From Apiospora phragmitis (taxonomy: Eukaryota; Ascomycota; Sordariomycetes; Amphisphaeriales; Apiosporaceae): 64,000 nucleotides of DNA. Both the position numbers and the translations under genes were made by a program. The notes below the pieces were generated by a model. That model made no database searches, had not been told where the DNA came from, and worked only from the letters and a program-made list of their open reading frames with translations. The stretch spans positions 744,001 to 808,000 of the forward strand of contig JAQQWL010000005.1 of the NCBI GenBank assembly GCA_038363925.1. Direction: 5' to 3'. Within the stretch, counting starts at the first letter, position 1, and each line of letters opens with the position of its first letter. Positions 12,801 to 22,889 of this stretch are shown one piece after another.

Positions 12801-13507
12801 TTATAATTAATTATATCTTATAAAAATACCTCAATAAATTTATCGTAATATACCTTAATAATATCCTTATTTATTTCAAGAACGACGAATAATACCGAAA
12901 GTATATAAAGCTAATACTCTAGAAGCTATAGGACGCTAACTTATTAATTAACTTAAAAAAGAACGAATTTTATTAACGATCCGTTACCTTCATAAAATAC
13001 GTAATATTCTTAGGCGAAATCCGAATAAAACCTTTAAAAATCTTAGCAATTAAAGAATAGCCTACGCCTATAAGCGCTATAAAAATTAAATCTTTTTTAA
13101 AATTAACTAATTATTACTAGATTTTCGTCCCCGGATTTAATAGGATAGCGACACCTTTAACGAACTTAACAAAAAAGGATAAACTATTCCAATAAATAAA
13201 AAAAGAAAATAAGGCCTTCTATAATATTAAGGAACGAATTCTTAACGAATTAATACTTTACGTAACAAACCCGTTCAAACCCTTTAAAATTAAAACTAAT
13301 ATATTAAACTATACGATCAGAGGATAACTAAATTAATAAAACGGTAACGGAAGGTTATACCCTATCGTATTTTTTTCGAAAAAGCTTAACGAACCAGAAC
13401 TTAATTGTTAAATTTATAATAAAGAATTAATAATTATTATTAAAACTTATAAAAAATAAAAATATTATTTTAACGGGATAATAAAACTAATTAGGGTTTA
13501 TACCGAT
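9830..13507 (+). pseudogene. Degraded gypsy gag, protease, reverse transcriptase and start of RNase H
   Basis: Readable on the plus strand if stops are ignored. Gag lies at about 9830-10450 (PFNKISKNFRSFF, later ELSRLDAPNNFFSYIKL and IKIDTRIYKQRR), matching fungal gypsy capsids. A protease-like site, LFDNGA, is near 11850, corresponding to the usual D-S/T-G-A. Reverse transcriptase at 12650-12900 reads YNLIRIKKGKE, then YNYFKY..AMPF, then FIVIYLNNILIYFKND, where the catalytic YLDD has become YLNN. RNase H begins near 13400 (YNKELIIIIKTYKK, then RVYTD) and is cut at 13508 by the pogo element. Almost all lost codons fit CAA/CAG to TAA/TAG or G-to-A changes, as RIP produces. Confidence 0.8.
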
Positions 13508-13509
13508 TA

Positions 13510-15446
13510 AATACCCTAACCACTTAACCGTCTTATTATATAAGTAGCCACTTAAATTTAATACTATATAATATTATAACCCAAGTTTATTTTATTAATA
13601 ACTATTTAAAAAAAAAATCGTAAAATTATAACTTTATCGAATTTTAACTTTAATATAGCTAATAATATTAAAATCGCTTTTCGAATTTAAGCTAATAACT
13701 TAGATCGCCTTATTTTCACCCGATTTATCTTAAGGGTTATACTGCTAGCCTATTATTCTATCCTTAACTGCTATTATATCCTATATTGTAATAAAGGCCC
13801 GATTAGGGTCTTTAACCGCCCGACGGGTTTTAAGCTTACGTGCTTTATTTAACTCGGCTTGTAAACGGTCCCTCTCTTATTCTAATCTAGTTAATTAAGC
13901 GTTTAAAAAGTTGAGCCCTTTTCTTAGCTTACGGAATAACAGCCTCTTATAAATACTATTAAGCTAGATATCCCTATTCCGGGCCAGGGCTTCGATATAA
14001 CGTATTTACCGGGAGTTAGTAGGTATAGGCGCTTCCTATATAGGGGTCTGCTAGTCGTCAGGTTATCTAGGGCGTAAAGGGACCACTTTTTAACTACGGC
14101 CCTGCTCGTATCTACGTAGCCGAGAATTTAAGGGCTTAGAGATATCTCGTGAATAAATTCCGGTAGCTTACTACCCGTTAGTTATTATTTTAAGCTTAAA
14201 GGTTAACTCTTAAACCTTATGCCACGCTTAAATAAAATTAGTTTTATTTACGTTTATATTAAACGTTAATTAATAATAAAAAATTAAATAATCCCGGATT
14301 TTTCGCTTTAATATAAAAAACGGACCTAAATTTAAAAGCTATAATATATAAAAAATATATACCGGGAAATATAATAATTAAATTTTATTAATTATATATT
14401 TAATTATAAAATAGTTTTATATATAATTACCGTAGCCGTTTAAAATAAATAACCGTTATTACTCCGGGTTTTTCGGTTTCGTCCGTAATAAGTAAATATT
14501 TTATAATTATATTATCGCTAGCTTATTATTAATTTATCCTTTAAATAAATAAACGAATAATTAATCCTTAATATTTATTTATAAGTTATAAAAATCGTTA
14601 CCGCGGTTTAAAAATTATTACTATTATACGTTTACGTTTTTAAAAATAATTAAAAGGGGTAAAATAATATTATTTATACTTATAAACTTTATAACGGTTA
14701 TTTATTCGTAATAAGCGGTATTTTAAATAAAAATTTTAATTAATTCGGCCGGGCTAATTATATAATAATTATTATTTAAACTTATAATATTATTAATTTT
14801 ATTTATATTATAAATAAATTAAAAAAGAATATCTTTAATAAAATTCTAATTTAAAATTAAAAAAAAAGCTAAATATTTTTTTCAAATATATAATAAAGGC
14901 GCCGGAAATTTATTATTATAACTAATATAATTTTAAATTTAAAATAATAAATAATAAATCTTTTTACTTAATAAATTTTAAAAAGTAAGGCGGGCTAATC
15001 CGTTTTAAATAGCCGGGCAACGAATAGCCGGAACACGTTATACTTAAAGGTAAAGCTTAACTACGCCTGTCGGATAACCTAGGTCTTAAGATATTCCTCT
15101 TAGGTAAAAAAGAGGGTCCTGGCGGACTCCTTAGACTCGGTCCGAGTCGGTCTGCCCTAATTCTATCCCGTAAAGTGGCTCGAGGTACTTTAAATCTCTT
15201 AAAAATTGCACGTTCCGATTCGCTAGCTTATACGGCTAAAATAGTACGCTAAATAGCGGATTCGGGGGTTAGGATAGGCATGGCTAAAAAGTATAAAAAG
15301 TAACGATTTTAATAATATCCTTTAATTATTAATAAGCGGGTTAGATATAAACTTATATATAAAAAAGGGGGTTAAGGGGCTTCGCTTATCGGTAATTAAT
15401 TTAAGTGGCTGCTTACGTAGTAGGACGGCTAAATAGTTAAGGTGCT
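13510..15446 (-). mobile_element. Pogo-type (Tc1/mariner superfamily) DNA transposon C inside gypsy RNase H
   Basis: The element is 1937 bp with terminal inverted repeats of about 50 bp. Left end AATACCCTAACCACTTAACC and right end (reverse complement) AGCACCTTAACTATTTAGCC differ only by transitions. It is flanked by TA duplications (13508-13509 and 15447-15448). The interrupted gypsy reading resumes exactly: ..VYTD before, KNLIIFTIIKELNK after. The minus strand carries a degraded transposase beginning MPILTPESAI at 15281, with a psq-type helix-turn-helix (FKRFKVPRATLRDRIRA) and a C-terminal coiled region (ERDRLQAELNKARKLKTRRA, then KDPNRAF) ending near 13696. That C-terminus is typical of fungal pogo/Fot transposases. 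The DDE core (about 14200-14980) is almost pure RIP product, whereas both ends stay GC-richer. Confidence 0.85.
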
Positions 15447-15448
15447 TA

Positions 15449-17085
15449 TAAAAACCTTATAATATTTACTATTATTAAAGAGTTAAATAAATAATAAATA
15501 TAATAATTTAAATTCTTTTTAAAATTTAACCTTACTATTATCTATTAAAAAAGTAATAAGAACGGTCGCGTCGACGCGCTAAACTAACAACCGGACTACT
15601 AAGAGGAGGTTCCGCCCGAAACGCGAACAATTCTTACCTATAATTAAAATAGTAACCTCGCACCTTTAAAATAACTAAATATTATAAACTACGTCTAATA
15701 TAACGACGACTAAGTTATTAAGTTCCGATAACTTAATTAGAACTTTAACCTTATAAATTACTTTAAGGATTACCTCGAAAACCGCGACGGTCTTACCTTT
15801 TACTAAAACAAGATCTATATCCTTAAATAATACCGCGAAGACTTTATTTAAAAATTCTACGAGCACCCCGTATATAGATACTAAGGAATATTCAAAACCT
15901 AAAAAAAGATTACCAGGTAATTCGATTATAAAAACCTTAAACTAATCGTGGCTAAAGTAATTAGTAAATATAACCTTTATAATAAGGTTAAAACCGCTAG
16001 ATATTAATTATACGGAGAATTATAACCGATCTCACCGCTAAATAAAGTATAAAAAACTATCGTATTTAATTTCGTTATTAAGCTACCCTTATTAAAAAAC
16101 CCTTAACTAAGGTTAATTACGATAACATCTTAATAATTACGAATAAATTCACGAAATACACCTACTTCCTATCATATAAAGAATCTAATAATACTAATAA
16201 CCTAATATATACGTTCCTTTAAATAATTATTAATTAATACGGGCTATCCGAAATAATTATTTCCGATAGAAATAAACTATTTACCGCTAAATTCTAAAAG
16301 TTATTTATAATATAACTTAAGGTTAAATATAAACTATCTACGGTTTACCACCTTTAAATAAATAAATAAACCGAACAGATAAACTAAACCTTAAAATAAT
16401 ACTTACGTTACTATATTAATTACGAATAAAATAATTAAGTATAATTATTACTTATAATTTAATTCGTTTATAATAACGTAGATAACGAAGTTACACGTAT
16501 CTTATTATTCTAAGCGAACTACAGGTACAACCTGGAAATTATTAAAAACCCTTTAAAAGGAGAGCTAGTATTAATCGCGACTATATAAATCGAAAAATTA
16601 AAAAAACTTTAAATTATATTATAATAAAACCTTACCTTTTTTTAATAATGAATAAAAGGATACGCCGATTAGATAAAGTTAAAAGGACTAATTTTTAAAA
16701 AAGGAAAAAAAGTTTACCTCTTATAATAAAATATTAAAATAAAACGATTAAGTAATAAATTAAACTTTAAAAAAATAAAACTATTTAAAATTATAGAAAG
16801 TATTTTAAAAACTAATTACCGATTATTACTATTTAAAATAACGCGGATATACCTTATATTTCATATTTTATTACTTAAATTAACGGCCGAAAAAAACTTA
16901 ATCGATATATAACTAGAAATTAAAATAGATTAACACGAGTATAAAATTAACGGGATTATCGATAAAAAAAGGAAAGGATAAAGTTTTTAATACCTCGTTT
17001 AATAAAAAAGTTACTTATTAAAAAATAATATTTAAAAATTTAGGAAATACCTAGCGAATATTATTAAAAAATTACGGGCGTTTAA
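15449..17085 (+). pseudogene. Degraded gypsy RNase H end, integrase and chromodomain
   Basis: RNase H and its tail resume at 15449 (KNLIIFTIIKELNK, then NGRVDALN, corresponding to NGRADALSRR). The integrase core is readable at about 16050-16450: KVNYDNILIITNKFTKYTYF, then the GYPK..FP..INYLPL and INKPNR..TKP stretches that match GLPEEIISDRD and PQTDGQTERLNQ of fungal gypsy integrases. At about 16930-17085 a chromodomain can be read (HEYKINGIIDKKRKG, YLV..KSYL, KYLANIIKKLRAF), so the element belongs to the chromoviruses, whose chromodomain steers integration to heterochromatin. All of this is interrupted by stops. Confidence 0.8.
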
Positions 17086-17149
17086 ATAATAACTTTAGAG
17101 ATCGGTTTAAAAAAAAATCGGTTGCGTTCTAATCGATAATATTAAAACC

Positions 17150-17450
17150 TCCGTAAGTTTAAATAGTTATAATGGTTTTAGACTCCCGACGCTCTTACTC
17201 TTTTAATTTATTTAAGGAGCGTAAACTATGCTATACTAACTTTACCTCCTAGGTATAAACTATTTCTTTTTATTTACGGAAACGAATAAAGCGAGTAACG
17301 GCCTCGTTAGTTTAGCGTTAAAGCTTTAGAAAGTAAGCCTTTACGGTAGACTTTTCCCGAGACAGGCGGTCGTGCTCGTTCTGCACACGCCGTAAAAAAG
17401 ATAATAAAACCCCGGTATTATTATACGTATAGTTAGTACGAATATACTTT
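17150..17450 (-). other. Antisense coding-like stretch between chromodomain and 3' LTR
   Basis: On the minus strand this GC-richer patch reads as a highly charged helical sequence if TAA/TAG are taken back to Gln: RVQNEHDRLSREKSTVKAYF, then TNEAVTRFIRFRK, KEIVYT.EVKLV and HSLRSLNKLKE.ERRESK. The surrounding plus strand shows no gypsy motif after the chromodomain. It resembles the short coiled-coil antisense proteins I associate with some fungal gypsy elements, but I cannot confirm this without a search. Function unknown. Confidence 0.4.
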
Positions 17451-17747
17451 TTATATTTATTAACGCCTTTTATTATTATATAAAATTAACTTTTTATAAA
17501 ATAACGATTATAAAATATAACTTCGAAACTAAATTTAAAAAAAGTTTCGATAAAATCTGCGTAACGAACGGTAAAAAAACGATTAAACTTAGTTCGAGAT
17601 TTTTTAACGCGATTATTTATAATAAGTATATATTATAACGAAAGTAATAAAAAAGGAAGAACTTATTATAAATTATAATAAGCGGACGGCTAAAATATTT
17701 ATAAAATTAATACTTTAAAGATAAAATAATTAAAAGGAGGAGGATAA

Positions 17748-18378
17748 TATTATAACCCGACTTAATTATATAACTAAAAAACCCTATTTACCGGCACGGA
17801 ATTATTATACTTTAAATAGGTTATAATACCATAGTTATAGACCGTACCGTTAGCTATATAAATACGAAATTAAACCTTCCTTAATAATAAATAACACTAC
17901 CGCTACGCCTAATAATAGGGCGAATACGCCCGTAAAGTAACGGCGACCGACAGTAAATTATATGGCACGGTAAACGTTTAGGCTAGATTATTAAGCGGTG
18001 TAAAGCGTGATTAAGGGCGATTACTAAACAATACCGAGCACGCTTAAAAGAGATTACTAAGTAGTAATAAATTAATAAAAAAGGGATTAGATATATAACG
18101 ATAAATATTCCCCTATATATTTTATATAAATACTCTTTACTTTAGTAATTAATTTAAGTATTAATTTTAACTTATTAATAAAATAAATAGCTTTAACGAA
18201 ACTATTATAAATACCCCTAAGCCTACGCACTTTAATTATTTTCGTTCTTACTAGTTATTACCTATTATATCGATAGAAACGACTTCTATCGCACGTTCGG
18301 ATACTCTCTTATATTACTAATATAAACCCCAGTACGTCTTACTAGGTTTCTTTTAAAACCTAGATAGCGTTCGTTACA
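17748..18378 (+). repeat. Gypsy 3' LTR
   Basis: Starts TATTATAACCCGAC right after the polypurine tract and ends cgttcgttaca at 18378. It is the better preserved of the two copies, with a less RIP-affected second half. 631 bp against 628 bp for the 5' LTR. Confidence 0.85.
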
Positions 18379-18383
18379 TAGGC

Positions 18384-18758
18384 TAATAATTAACTCGTTT
18401 ATTATTAATAAGGTTTATAATCGATATTACTAATAGACCGTCTTGATTAAGGGTCGAGCTCTCGCCAACTCGTATCGTTAATCGTTTATTTAATCCCGCT
18501 AGTCGCGTTAAATAATCTATAAAAAGAGGTTTTTAAAGAGGGGTTAACTATTCGATTTTTCGTTCTAAATTAATATACTTCTAAATTTCTAAAGCCTTAG
18601 CCTTTTTCTAAAACTCGGATCCTTACGTATCCCAGTTTTCTAATAATTTAAAGAAGGTCTTTTAAAAAGAAATATTATCGGTTATATTGAAGTATAGTTA
18701 AGGTCATGATACTTTTCTTTTTAAATAAATTTTCTATATAATAAATAAGATTTTTAAT
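18384..18758 (-). pseudogene. 5' internal (gag-side) remnant of the copia element
   Basis: This stretch lies between the gypsy right target duplication and the copia 5' LTR, where the copia leader and gag should be. On the minus strand a fairly long coding-like run is visible (NPSLKTSFYRLFNATSGIK and INDTSWRELDP), but I could not match it to a specific gag motif. Its identity rests on position within the element. Confidence 0.5.
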
Positions 18759-18947
18759 TATTAAATATCGTATGTATCAATTATTCATATAAACTTTATT
18801 CTATTTATTCTTTTTTCTATCCTTTTTTTATTTATTTTAATTAAAAATATACACCTCTATCTAGATATTAGCCACGCCTGTTTCGAACTTCCGGTTATAA
18901 AGTTCATCTTGTCTGAACATATGCTTATCCATCTAGTGTATCTAATA
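18759..18947 (-). repeat. Copia 5' LTR (right copy)
   Basis: Aligns with 3867-4079, sharing gccacgcctgtttcg, ccggttataaagttcatctt and the terminal atctagtgtatctaata. It is followed by the target duplication gatcc at 18948-18952. It is more RIP-affected than the left copy. Confidence 0.8.
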
Positions 18948-18952
18948 GATCC

Positions 18953-19270
18953 TAAGGGAATTAGTAAAAAAAGAGACGAGACATATAATAATAGACGTTT
19001 CTTATATATTTTATATAGATATACTTTATTTTAGTAATTAATTTAAATATTAATTTAAATTATTAATAAATAAATAACTTTAATAACTTTATTTTATAAT
19101 TACTTTCGCTCGATTATTTTTATTATTACTTTATAAATTAAAATATTATTATTTATTATATTAATAAAGGGTTTTTTTTATCGCACGTTTAAATATTTTT
19201 TTATATCATTAATATAAATTTAAATACGTTTTATTAAGTTTCTTTTAAAACTTAACTAATATTTATTATA
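18953..19270 (+). repeat. Right half of the gypsy-family LTR interrupted by copia
   Basis: Follows the second half of the gypsy LTR closely: tatattttatatagatatac, then actttattttagtaattaat, then tatcgcacgtt, and an end tttcttttaaaacttaacta corresponding to the gypsy LTR end near 18370. Together with 3482-3866 it makes one LTR of about 700 bp. The five bases after it (ttata) could be the target duplication. Confidence 0.6.
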
Positions 19271-19620
19271 TTATATTAATAAAATATAAAAAGTTATTTT
19301 TTATAATTTATTAATTATTAATTATAGCTTTTTTTAATATTATAATTATAAAGATTTCGTTAACATTTTAATTTTAATATAAAGCTAATATTATTTATTA
19401 ATTATAATAAAAATAATAAATAAAATAAATAACGATATAATATATATTAATTTATAATTATAATTAAAATAATAAATAATAAATAAAATAAATAACGAGG
19501 TAATATATATTATTATAATAATAAAAGTAAAAAATAAAATAAATAACTTAATATTAAATAATTTATATTAATTAATTAACTAATTAAACTATAAGCTTTT
19601 AACTAACTAACTCTACTCCC
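19271..19620. repeat. AT-rich low-complexity border of the transposon block
   Basis: AT-rich DNA with loosely repeated units such as aataaataaaataaataacg (near 19420 and 19480). It contains no gene. Composition switches abruptly to normal GC content at about 19610. Confidence 0.55.
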
Positions 19621-20590
19621 TATTTAATTTCGACCACCGAAAATTCTCGCTTCGTAACTAACCATAGGTACCACGAGGCGTATAACATAACATAGCACGA
19701 CGCTTAACAGTAACGAGTCCAGCCAGGTCTCCCTGTCAGTCACGACATTAGACACCCGGGATGACAGCCCGGTCCCCAGCCCGGCGGAGTATACTGCAGT
19801 TTGAGTGACGTTGAAATAAGGTACAGTAGGTTCGCGCTGTAGGTGGATATAAAGTTCCACCACCCACGAGCCCCACCGGCTGCCCGTGTGAAGGGGTCTA
19901 TATAGAGCGCATTTCACTCAGGCGATGCAAGTACGAAAAGTGGAACAACACGTATGAGTTAGTAGCCATGACACCTATTAGACACTTGCCCTTTGGATTT
20001 TTTAGGGGAATATGATCTTGGCCCCCAATTTCGATGAAGCATTCTTCAGCAAAGATCAATGATACCACCTTGACTCTCTGGGGGTTTAGCTTGAAGGAAG
20101 ATGCCTTGCATAATGAGTAGTACCAGCTGGCACCAGGATAGTTGACTGAAAAAACACTGGCTGCTGGGAGTCGTGAAGTAAAGTATAGCAAAACCAACAT
20201 GTCTTACGTTTTATCCAAGTAGTTGCGGAGGTGTAGCGAAGATCGCTGATACTCAACCGAAATGAAACAAGACCAAAGACAAATCCTGTGGCGTGGCTAA
20301 TGTGAAATGGAAATCCATGGAATATGATCGTTCGCTGCCCACGAATGAGACGTATCACATTCTTCTTGGGACACCAGCTCCCGGTAGATCAGATAGTGTT
20401 GGTGGTTGGCTAGAGGCGTCAAGGCTGTGCAAAGCGGGGTTTCCTGTCAGTTGTTCTATCACTTCGCCCCTGAAGAGTTAGGACTTCTAGTTTATACCCC
20501 TCATCTGACGACGAAATTAAAGATTCCCGGAAGAGGCGTTTTCTCGAGCGGCCAGGCTACAAAGTCCATCCTAAACGAGGCCACTCGATC
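19621..20590. other. GC-normal stretch without a recognisable gene
   Basis: Several overlapping minus-strand frames of 90-100 codons exist (19624-19917, 19898-20200, 20086-20358), but none shows a known domain, a consistent intron structure or coding-like codon use. They overlap one another in different frames. I see no supported gene here. The stretch probably holds the promoter of the NLR relic starting at 20591. Confidence 0.4.
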
Positions 20591-21481
20591 ATGGATCCGA
20601 TAAGCGCGTTTGCGCTCACATGCAATATCTTGCAGATCGTCGAGACAAGTGCTAAAATCCTGGTTAAGACCGCAGAATGCTACCAGGATGGGGCCTCCAC
20701 CGAAACGTCGCAGTTGACGGAGAACCTGAGCATGCTCGAGAGCTTCTGTGCAGAGCTCAAACCTATGTAACCACAGACGTCCAGCCCCCGACTACAGCCG
20801 AGGGGAGGCTAATAGAGACAAACGAGAGGTGCTTGCAAGTGTCTGACAAGCTCATCCACATCTTGGACGGCCTCAAGATCAACCAGAACAGACACCTTTG
20901 TGCCCATGTAACGAATGCTAATGGGCTACAACGAGTATCACAACAACTTCCTGGTTGTTGCGATCATCTTTGACCTTTTTACGTACTTGAAGGAGTACCT
21001 AACGATTGACGATATTCGTTCCAAGGAAGGCCAACCTATCTTGGCCCATGTTCTCAAGCCAGTGATAGGATTCAACTTTGAAAGGCTAGGGCCGTATTAT
21101 CCTATCAACGTCGAAGTTCTTCGTCTTATATTGAATCTAGGAGCGGACCCGAACGTGAGATGGTATGGGCTTCAAATTTGGGAAGGGTTTTTGGTGTCAC
21201 TGTTCCCGGATGCCCGCAAACATTGCGAAATAAATCAACTGCGTGCTCGCATAGAGGCCGTCAAAGTTATGCTTGAGTATCCCGCTGACCCGGTGCGAGC
21301 AATAGATTGGGAATCGCTCGAACATTGGACTACAATCAAGGTTAGCCAGGAGTCCGGTAAGAGAATGGATACGATATTAGTCGCATACATTCTCGCATGT
21401 CTTCCAGAGGATTACACTTTGCATGCATCACGGGAACTGCATGAGTGTATCCTTTTGGCCAAAGAAAAAGCTGCTATCTGA
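20591..21481 (+). pseudogene. Relic of a fungal NOD-like receptor (STAND) gene
   Basis: The frame opening with MDPISAFALTCNILQIVETS at 20591 matches the Helo-like/fungal N-terminal domain that starts many fungal NACHT proteins. It stops at TAA (20768-20770), but the same domain carries on in another frame (NERCLQVSDKLIHILDGLK), so there is a frame break near 20765. From about 20915 a third stretch runs to 21481 and reads like the C-terminal part of such receptors: DLFTYLKEYLTIDDIRSKEG, then VEVLRLILNLGADPN, an ankyrin-like repeat. The NACHT NTPase core, usually several hundred residues with a Walker A site, is absent. The gene therefore looks internally deleted, leaving N- and C-terminal ends joined. 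In intact form such proteins act in non-self recognition and heterokaryon incompatibility. Homology is by pattern, not search. Confidence 0.6.
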
Positions 21482-22889
21482 GGATTAAAGACGCCTCAAA
21501 CCCCTAGTTAGGATGGTTACCAAGCGTTGTCATGTAAATCTTCATCTCGTGTGCCGTCTCGCTCCTCTGTGCACTCCAGGTATATATGGCCGCAACAGTA
21601 TCATCAGAGCCCTTGGCGTATCTATTGGAAAGGCGCAACACTCTCAGCGTTTGTGCAAGTCCCAACATCGCCTACAGGGGGGGTGTGGGTCTGTTCCCTG
21701 GCTCCGCTGGTGGCATTGTGCTCTGTGAAAAGGCCCTCAGATATGTCTACTCCAGCTATGGCGCCCAGGATCCTATCACCGCTGCGACGGGACTGAGTGG
21801 TCTAGAGCTACTAGGCTTTCGGGTCACGATATCTTCGCGCAAGGAAGGCATTTTTGGGCCGCTCCGGCTTTGTGTTAATGCATGGGGCGTGGTGATTGAT
21901 TCAGACCTGGATGTTTTCTTGCTTTTACTCAAGAACTATAGCATTGTCTGCCCCTTTCTGCGACTAATGTTGAATAATTACGCCATCAAGGTGTAAAATA
22001 TGGTCCTTGGGGAAGAAAACTCAGCGTTATATTCGCTGCCAGGTTGTCTTGCAAAAAGGCTGTCATTATAATGAGAGCCATAATTGGTATCGCCGAAGGG
22101 GAGCAGTTGCCGTGCCACAATCAATGAGTGAAGCGGCGCGTTACGGAGGTATATGGATATGGCAGCCGAACCCCCGCTACGGTTGGTATTTGTAACCCCT
22201 ACTCCTGGGTGCGGCGCGACTTGCAAGTCAGATCCCCGGTCGTGTCCCAGGCGTCCCGACTGTGTCGCAGCATGACCATGTTAATACCAGGTGGTCCGCA
22301 CGCCTGGGAACCTGCAGCATGGACCTATCTGTGAAATGGGGGCCAATCAAGGCTGTGCCGCAGCGAAGCCGAGAAGTCCGGCACAAGTAGCAAATGGATG
22401 GACTGGATGCCAAGACGGCACAAATGCAAAGCACGCTGCGCCAAGAAATGGCACAGATGAGGCTACAACCATAAGAGCCTGGTGCAGGAAGTCCGTTCGG
22501 TCCGGGCCCAGCGATAGGTTGGGCATGCAGTTGCCACAGCCACAATACCAACTCATGCCACAGCAGTACCAAGGCATAAATAAGCCAACAGTCGCCGACA
22601 CAATTTGCCATCACGCCAGCACAGAACACAACCACACCCATCGTGCCCAGCCCTTCCACATCTGCAACTACCATAGTTGCCCTACTCGGGGACTATGCGC
22701 GATGCCGCCGCACATCTCATCCCGTTAGGGCCGTTGGCCTTCTTTTAGATGAGGGGCGACTGCTGACTGGTCCGAGAGAACTGGGGCCGTAGCGCTCGAA
22801 GTGGAACTTGCCTCGTCTGGCCGTGTTCCCCTCTGCCTCCCTGGTACACCACCTTCTTCAAATACACGTCCGCACTATATACTCGCGCC
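21482..22889. other. No supported gene; possible decayed coding sequence
   Basis: A 136-codon plus frame (21586-21996) and a 145-codon plus frame (22291-22728) have no recognisable domain. A short coiled-coil-like stretch can be read at about 22390-22470 in another frame (MDGLDAKTAQMQSTL, QEMAQMRLQ), but it breaks quickly. Composition resembles genic DNA, so this may be old decayed coding sequence. Confidence 0.35.

Larger units (their letters stand above)
8788..18378 (+). mobile_element. Ty3/gypsy chromodomain retrotransposon, RIP-inactivated, carrying a pogo insertion
   Basis: Long direct repeats at 8788-9415 and 17748-18378 (about 630 bp) enclose gag, protease, reverse transcriptase, RNase H, integrase and a chromodomain in that order on the plus strand, the Ty3/gypsy order. 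The 5-bp sequences outside are taagc (8783-8787) and taggc (18379-18383), a target duplication differing by one G-to-A change. A polypurine tract, AAAAGGAGGAGGATAA, sits directly against the 3' LTR at 17732-17747. Without the pogo insertion the element is about 7.65 kb. It is inserted in the gag-side internal region of the copia element and is therefore younger than it. All frames carry many stops. Confidence 0.88.
3867..18947 (-). mobile_element. Ty1/copia LTR retrotransposon, RIP-inactivated, split by a gypsy element
   Basis: Two short direct repeats, 3867-4079 (213 bp) and 18759-18947 (189 bp), are bounded by an identical 5-bp target duplication gatcc (3862-3866 and 18948-18952). Ends read TA..TA in place of TG..CA, as RIP would give. 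On the minus strand the internal region shows copia-type order: gag side on the right, integrase near 6.8 kb, reverse transcriptase near 5.1-5.4 kb, RNase H near 4.5-4.8 kb, then a purine tract against the left LTR. Removing the gypsy element and its duplicated 5 bp leaves about 5.5 kb, a normal copia length. All frames are full of stops, so it is dead. Confidence 0.85.

Noticed and set aside
640..19600. Mitochondrial or organellar origin of the AT-rich DNA
   Set aside because: It retains CG, shows transition-type decay of retrotransposon proteins and is bordered by nuclear genes; RIP explains the composition.
19624..20358. Three overlapping minus-strand frames of 90-100 codons as genes
   Set aside because: They overlap each other in different frames, have no domain and no plausible exon structure.
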